Shown: positions 58,909-64,000 of the stretch, one piece after another
How positions within the stretch are numbered: position 1 is the first letter of the stretch
Layout: every line of letters begins with the position of its first letter
From: Chaetomium olivaceum
Lineage: Eukaryota > Ascomycota > Sordariomycetes > Sordariales > Chaetomiaceae
Length of the DNA: 64,000 nucleotides
Direction of reading: 5' to 3'
Assembly: GCA_039881045.1 (NCBI GenBank)
Contig: JAYWVB010000067.1
Location: 1-64,000, forward strand
Translations under genes and position numbers: made by a program
The notes under the pieces: model-generated
What the model was told of the DNA's origin: nothing
Databases searched by the model: none
What the model saw: the letters and a program-made list of their open reading frames with translations, nothing else

Positions 58909-60281
58909 ATGTTTGAAGTCGACTGGCAGGATTACGACTGCGAGCGCGTGGGTCAGCGGCGCGTCAGGAAGGAAGTTGAGAGGGAACAGAAAAAGAACAA
59001 TGATGCCCGCAGTGCCCACAGAACCAGTTCGACACTGTCGACTCGAACATCCAGTTCATCTGACCAACATCATCGGAAATTCTTTGGGAGCATTGGCAGG
59101 AAGAAACCCCCCGTTTCGTTGAAGAGCAACAGGCCAGAAAACAGCCCACCAAAGTTCGGGCCGACCAAGTCGAATGGAGATTTTAAGCGCGGCTCATTGC
59201 GCTTTTCAGGAATCACAACAACTATGATGGAACCGCTCACAGCTAGCAACTCGATGGGGCTCGAGAACAATCTTCCTAACCAGCCCTCGGGTACGCTGAA
59301 AAGCAGCGCCGATGTGATGCAGTCGACCTCACCGCAGTCGGCGGATCGTTCGTCAAAAGGTACCCGCACCCAAAACTCATTGTCACCACCCTCTCAACTA
59401 ACCTCAACTTAGAGTCCATGCTGTCCAGGATGACCCAATTGACTGTTCCCACACTGGAATCGCAAGGCGATGAGTCGACAAATGATGCGACCACCGAGAT
59501 CAAGCTCGTCCAGGCGCTCGACAACAAAGGCTCATTCGTCGACAAAGTCGTCAAAACAACCTACGAGCATGGTGAAACCGACCCCTTCGTTTCCACCCGA
59601 GCCGGAGTCGGCACAAATATCACGGCCAGCTCCAGGATTCCCCGGAAAACGAGATTGTCGCGGGTCATGCACTCCGCGCCATCTCCCGAGGACAATGCTG
59701 CCGCCAAGTCGGCCTCGGCGCTCATCGACGACTGGTTCACGGCCCTGCACAACCCAGCAGCCCGACCGGCCCTCAAGCCCGGCCCCAACGGCACGGTCCG
59801 AAGCGGAGGCGTCTTCCTCCCGCCCAACGTCGTCCGCCGGGCCCTGCCCGAGACGCCAACCCGGCAGCAGTCCGCAAAGATGAGCGATGCCGCATGCTTC
59901 TCGCCGGCCAAGGCGTCGCCGATCCGGTTCTCGGCCGGCAACCCCGACGACTGGCAGCCGCTGGGCGTGCGGAAGCGTGCACCCTCCAACAGCACTCGGA
60001 CGACCCCGGCACCTGTTGTCGAGAAGCAGGATGGCGCACAGAATGAGGTCGGGGCGGAGATCATGCGCCTGATGGCGGCCGATCTGAAGGACATCCACAT
60101 TCAAGAGGAAGCAGTCGCTGTCGTTCGCGAGAGCAACGGAGCTACCCGGCGGGATGCCGACGCCGATACCCCCCGTGCCAAGTCGTCGGTGTCGGCGGGT
60201 TATGTTGTGGAAGCGAGTCCCCGTTCCGCACCAATTGAGAAGAGCGCAACGGCAGACCGGTCTGTCAAACCGGTGATTTAA
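58909..60281 (+). CDS. Disordered fungal protein, function unknown
   Basis: Exons 58909-59359 and 59413-60281 joined over a 53-bp intron (GTACCC...ACTTAG with a CAACTAACC branch region, phase 1) give 439 residues. The start MFEVDWQDYDCERVGQRRVRKE is a short acidic-then-basic helix. The rest is Ser/Thr/Pro-rich and probably unfolded, with conserved-looking islands SALIDDWFTALHNPAA, GVFLPPNVVRRALPETPTR, NPDDWQPLGVRKR and EIMRLMAADLKDIHI. Basic stretches such as FFGSIGRKKPP suggest nuclear or membrane-associated short motifs. I do not recognise the family. The intron's in-frame splice and absence of stops support a real gene. Confidence 0.78.
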
Positions 60282-63200
60282 GACGCCGAATAACTTCCTA
60301 CTTTGCACATACAGAGAGTTCTCTGGGGGCTTGGATTGGTTGGCAATCTCAAGCTGGACATGCATGGGCATATATCAGGGGTACATACTGCGCGGGGAAA
60401 GAGAACATGATGACATATGGGGCTGGAAGAGGGAAGGGGGGCCACGCCATGTGATCGGGACAGTGACAGGGGGACTTGATGGAGGAAAACCTTGATGCAG
60501 ATCGTGGCTTCGCGATATCCTGCAGCTTTAGGCGTCGCCAAAGGATGACGAAGCGTCGAGGGACGCCCTCTGGGATGACAACGGGGATTCGGTTTCGGAA
60601 GAGAGACGTGTCAGGTTTGAGACAGGCTCTGAACTCATTGGGGGGGAGACGGTTGGCCGTGGTCGAAAGCTACTGACGGCATGAATTAGTGCCAACCGAC
60701 TCCCCAGGAGAATGAGATACTCAACAGTCAAAGAGTCCCTGGCTCGATATGCCTCGAGAGCGCACTATAATCGTGGTGTTTGAGTTTGAGGGCCCAGGTG
60801 ACGTACGTGTGCTTCCTATCTAGCCAATTCATTTCCCTCTGACATAATACTCGTTTCGCCTCAAGCTTCGTTCAGTCTCTTCTCGATAGTGCCGAAACCA
60901 TACTGCATTTCTCATAGAGGGGCTTTTGTGGTGTTTCCCAAACCATGGCTCGAGAAGCTAGCGACAGAATGGCGGTCATGGTGGTCCTACCAAACTAGAG
61001 TGACATGTTCACATGTGGCGAGTGGTCGTTTGTCTCGGGGCTGATCATGCTGAAATCAGAACAGCAAGATCCGAGGCCCATCGTTGGCTGCCTCGTCCCT
61101 CCCGAATGGCTCAGGATACCCTTGTTCGTGTGTACCGTGCCCTTATCTCTTGACAAGCCTGGAGGCCTCGTGAACTGGGTGTTTTGATGAACGATCTTCC
61201 CATCCTCAGCATCCCGCCGCTTGGGCTTCTTGAACCATCTCCGAGCAAGGACATGGACAGCTGGGATATAGCTTGTGCTCCCCCACACATGATGCTGTCG
61301 GCCAATTTCCCGAGTGAGAAGGGACTGTGTGGCCAAGGAGATGTATTGAAAGTCCGACGTCCTGAATGCTTTGGCGCCACGACTCCCTAGGTATAGCTTT
61401 CCGTTAGTTCGTTTTTGGAGAACCTAGTGTTAGGTAACTCAAAGGGATGGACAGAGGCTAGGGTGCGGGAGTTGCGTTAGTTGTGTCCTTCAAGGACCTG
61501 CTGTCAGGCAAGTGAGAGCGATGGGAAGGGTTTGGGTGCTGAAGTTGTATCCACCCTGGTCCCTCGTGGGGGGAACAGAGAGGTCAGAGGGGGCAACAGG
61601 TTGGTTTGGTGAGTGATAGACAGTAGACAGGGAAGAGCTCCGATCTCCAATGCAGGAAAACCCAAGCCTGGTTTGGCCCTGGTCCTCATGAGGGGGAGAC
61701 CGGAGCCATCACACATTGTCACTCTTGATCTTCGGCTTGCAACCATCCTTGTTGCAGCAAGCACCCTGGGATCTGCAGCTGGGGAGTCGGCGCAACAGCC
61801 GAGCAGAGGGAAAGCCATTCCTGCGCGGCTGAAACTCTTTGCGGTAGCTTCCGAGAGAAGTCGGCCAGCTTTTCAGCCGGTGGGGATCCCAATCACCGGT
61901 TAGGTGGCTTCACAAGTGCCAGGCTTTCGGGTCGATTGATGGTTGTTGATACATAGTTAGCGGGATCTGGGGTAGCGACCGGTTCCGAGAGACCTCAACC
62001 CATCCCCGACTTGACCCCTTGCCCCCTTGCCCTTCGGGCACACACATCATGCAAGGACTCAGGGCTCATTCGGTTCTCTGCGATGGTGCTTTCGGCTAGT
62101 TCCGCGCACGTCCCTCCCCCTGATTTCGAGCGTTTGTTCTCAGCCACTGAATCGGCTGATGCATGCACGCTGAGTGCCGAACCGGACACGCGTGGCGACG
62201 TGACTAAATCTCACATGGCGTTGAAACAGACGCCCCGAAGTGGCACGATCACGTCAACTTGCTGGTCCGGCGCGACGAAAGAACAAAACGATCAGCCTTC
62301 GCATCGTCGATTTACACCTCCGAGGAAATAGGGCCTAGATCAATCTTCACATTTCGGTCCTTGTGGGGTAAACTAGCCAAAAGCTGAAAAACTATCGACG
62401 ACCCTGGGATTCCTTGTTTAAGCTTGTCGCCTCGATGAGCTTTGTTTCTCGGTGGATGCGTTGCTGCTGGACGGTCAGACCTCATGTGGACTCGGGCCGT
62501 TGAGGTCTGTGATGTGTGCCTGTTCCCTGTCCGGTCAATTTCATGAGGAAGTCGGCAAGCCAATAATGGCGACGACCAGGACCAGACGACCCCGCATTGG
62601 TCCCGCTCAGTGTGCGGAGAGGGTGGGTCTGGTTTTGAGTGGCTCGAACGACGGGGTCGAGCTGTGTGGGGTTGGTGTTCCTGACTCCGTCGCTGAGTGG
62701 AGACAATGAAAAGCTTTTCAAGATGTCAATCGTTGAGACGCCATGTCATCCAGTAGGGCTGGACAGACCTGGCAGTGATGTGCATTCACATTTCCAAAGT
62801 TTGAGAGGCAGGACAAGCTTCTCCGGTGGAGCCGGAAAAGGGGGGTATTTCCTGTGTCGTCGGAGGGAATTGCGGCTTGCCCCCCCGGCAGGCGGTGTGC
62901 CGATTTGAGGCTCCGTGCCCGGTGTTTGCTTCATTGTGATTGTCGAAGAATGCAACATCTGTCGTCGAAGAAGGGCACCGTCCCGGAATGCGGCTCACGA
63001 CTCGTCCTTGAGCCAGTCCTCGCCTGTCAAACATGTGAAACAGTCACCGACCACCGTCACCCCGGATCCACATTAGGTCGCAAGGGAATTGCCGACTCGG
63101 TTTGGTTGCCGGGATCGGTTGTCGGGCCCTCGGCGAGGTCAAGTTAGTGAATGAAGAAGATCGGTTGGTGTACCGAGAGCCGAATACGGTCATGGGTGCA

Positions 63201-64000
63201 CTCGGTGCGGGAGATTTCCTTGACTCTTTAAGAATGCCCGCCACCAGCGACAGGCTGGATGACGGGAAGACGTCATCCGGTTGGGATGCACCGCCAACGT
63301 TAAGGCATGGCGGGCGACAAGATAAGAAAAGATGACAGTATCCTTGAACCGATCCTGGAGATCGAGAAACGCTTTGGTAATACGGCCACAATTCGATGAA
63401 AACAGATTGATTGAGATCTCTGGATGTCTGTGCTGTCAAAAAATTGACAATGAGACCGGGGTTGTTGACTTCTCTCACGAAGTTACGAGTGCTGACGTTA
63501 GCTAGTTAGCGCGGATGGGAGATGGTGATGGGCGCAGAAGGATGGAGAACAAAGTCGGCGAAGGAAACGGTCGAAACGGAAACAGCAATCCGACACGCGA
63601 TGCCCCGTGCTCTGCGCGTTTGGCGGGGTGTTTCCCACGTGGTGGCGGCTTGGCCTTTCTCCTTCCACCTCCTTCAGCCAGCGAAATGTACCCAAAAAGC
63701 ATGCGACGCAGTGGAGTGAGTCGTCAAATGGCTGTTCGATATCGGGCACACCGGTCTCGGGATAGATTCCGAACTAGCCTGGTAATAACTAGCCGGCAAT
63801 TCGGCACGAGAAAGAGCACCCCTAAAAGGTTGAAAGACTTCCAAGTCGCTGCTTCATGACGGAGGGAAGCACAGCTCTCGTCTCATCTGTTGCAGCTGTC
63901 ACAGCTGCAGCGAAATGCTGGTTTGAACGACGGAATTACCCTGGGACCCTCCTACTAAAAATGTTACCCTCCGTCATCCAGAGTGTAACCGTGGCAGGGG
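60282..64000. other. Terminal region, 3.7 kb, no gene recognised
   Basis: Short open frames occur on both strands but none is longer than about 145 codons or carries a known motif. No rRNA or canonical tRNA was found. It may contain the flank or promoter of a gene outside the window. Confidence 0.5.

Noticed and set aside
1..64000. Secondary-metabolite or mobile-element cluster
   Set aside because: No polyketide or peptide synthase, terpene cyclase, integrase or transposase motif was found; the SDR, nitroreductase and reductase are scattered housekeeping-type genes.

Overview
This window is nuclear DNA of a filamentous ascomycete, most likely a sordariomycete (Sordariales-like). The introns are short (about 48-180 bp) with GTRAGT-type donors, CTAAC/CTGAC branch points and terminal AG. 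The coding regions are GC-rich, the proteins are of fungal type, and a lone 5S rRNA gene of the dispersed Neurospora type is present. I see no operons, phage, CRISPR, insertion sequences or secondary-metabolite cluster. The content is largely conserved housekeeping genes plus several lineage-restricted proteins.

Layout. 0-8.8 kb: 3' part of a carnosine N-methyltransferase-like gene (+), an SDR oxidoreductase (-), a Usa1/HERP-like ubiquitin-like membrane protein (-), mitochondrial phosphatidylserine decarboxylase (+), and a nitroreductase (-). 8.8-19.6 kb: a 5S rRNA gene, an FMN-domain-less FAD/NADPH reductase (-), a 3.2 kb gap, and a seven-exon DUF6590 gene (-). 19.6-25.2 kb: a coiled-coil protein (+) and a low-complexity basic protein (-). 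25.7-31.5 kb: the ER ubiquitin ligase Hrd1 (-), a carboxymuconolactone decarboxylase/AhpD-like protein (+), and an EFM7/NNT1-type methyltransferase (-). 32.9-35.3 kb: a C2H2 zinc-finger transcription factor (-) with a 501-bp in-frame intron and about 12 kb of apparently gene-free upstream DNA. 47.4-52.1 kb: fibrillarin (-) and ribosomal protein L17/uL22 (+) in a divergent pair, then a UCH37-type deubiquitinase (-). 52.9-55.4 kb: an AzgA-type purine permease (-). 58.9-60.3 kb: an unknown disordered protein (+). 60.3-64 kb: no gene recognised.

Functional links. The Usa1-like protein and Hrd1 belong to the same ER-associated degradation complex and lie about 21 kb apart on the same strand. Fibrillarin and uL22 share a 516-bp promoter region, and both serve ribosome biogenesis. 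Everything else looks unlinked.

A notable technical feature: between about 6 and 30 kb, several conserved genes (psd1, the FAD reductase, hrd1, the AhpD-like gene and two fungal-specific genes) each need one or more single-base corrections to restore the conserved reading frame. The genes from 30 kb rightwards, including the 10-exon fibrillarin and permease genes, splice perfectly in frame. Local consensus errors are the simplest explanation, because such conserved genes would not all decay together. I did not find a convincing undescribed biological system. The most interesting biological observations are the stop-free 501-bp intron, the microexon-rich fibrillarin gene and the ERAD gene linkage.
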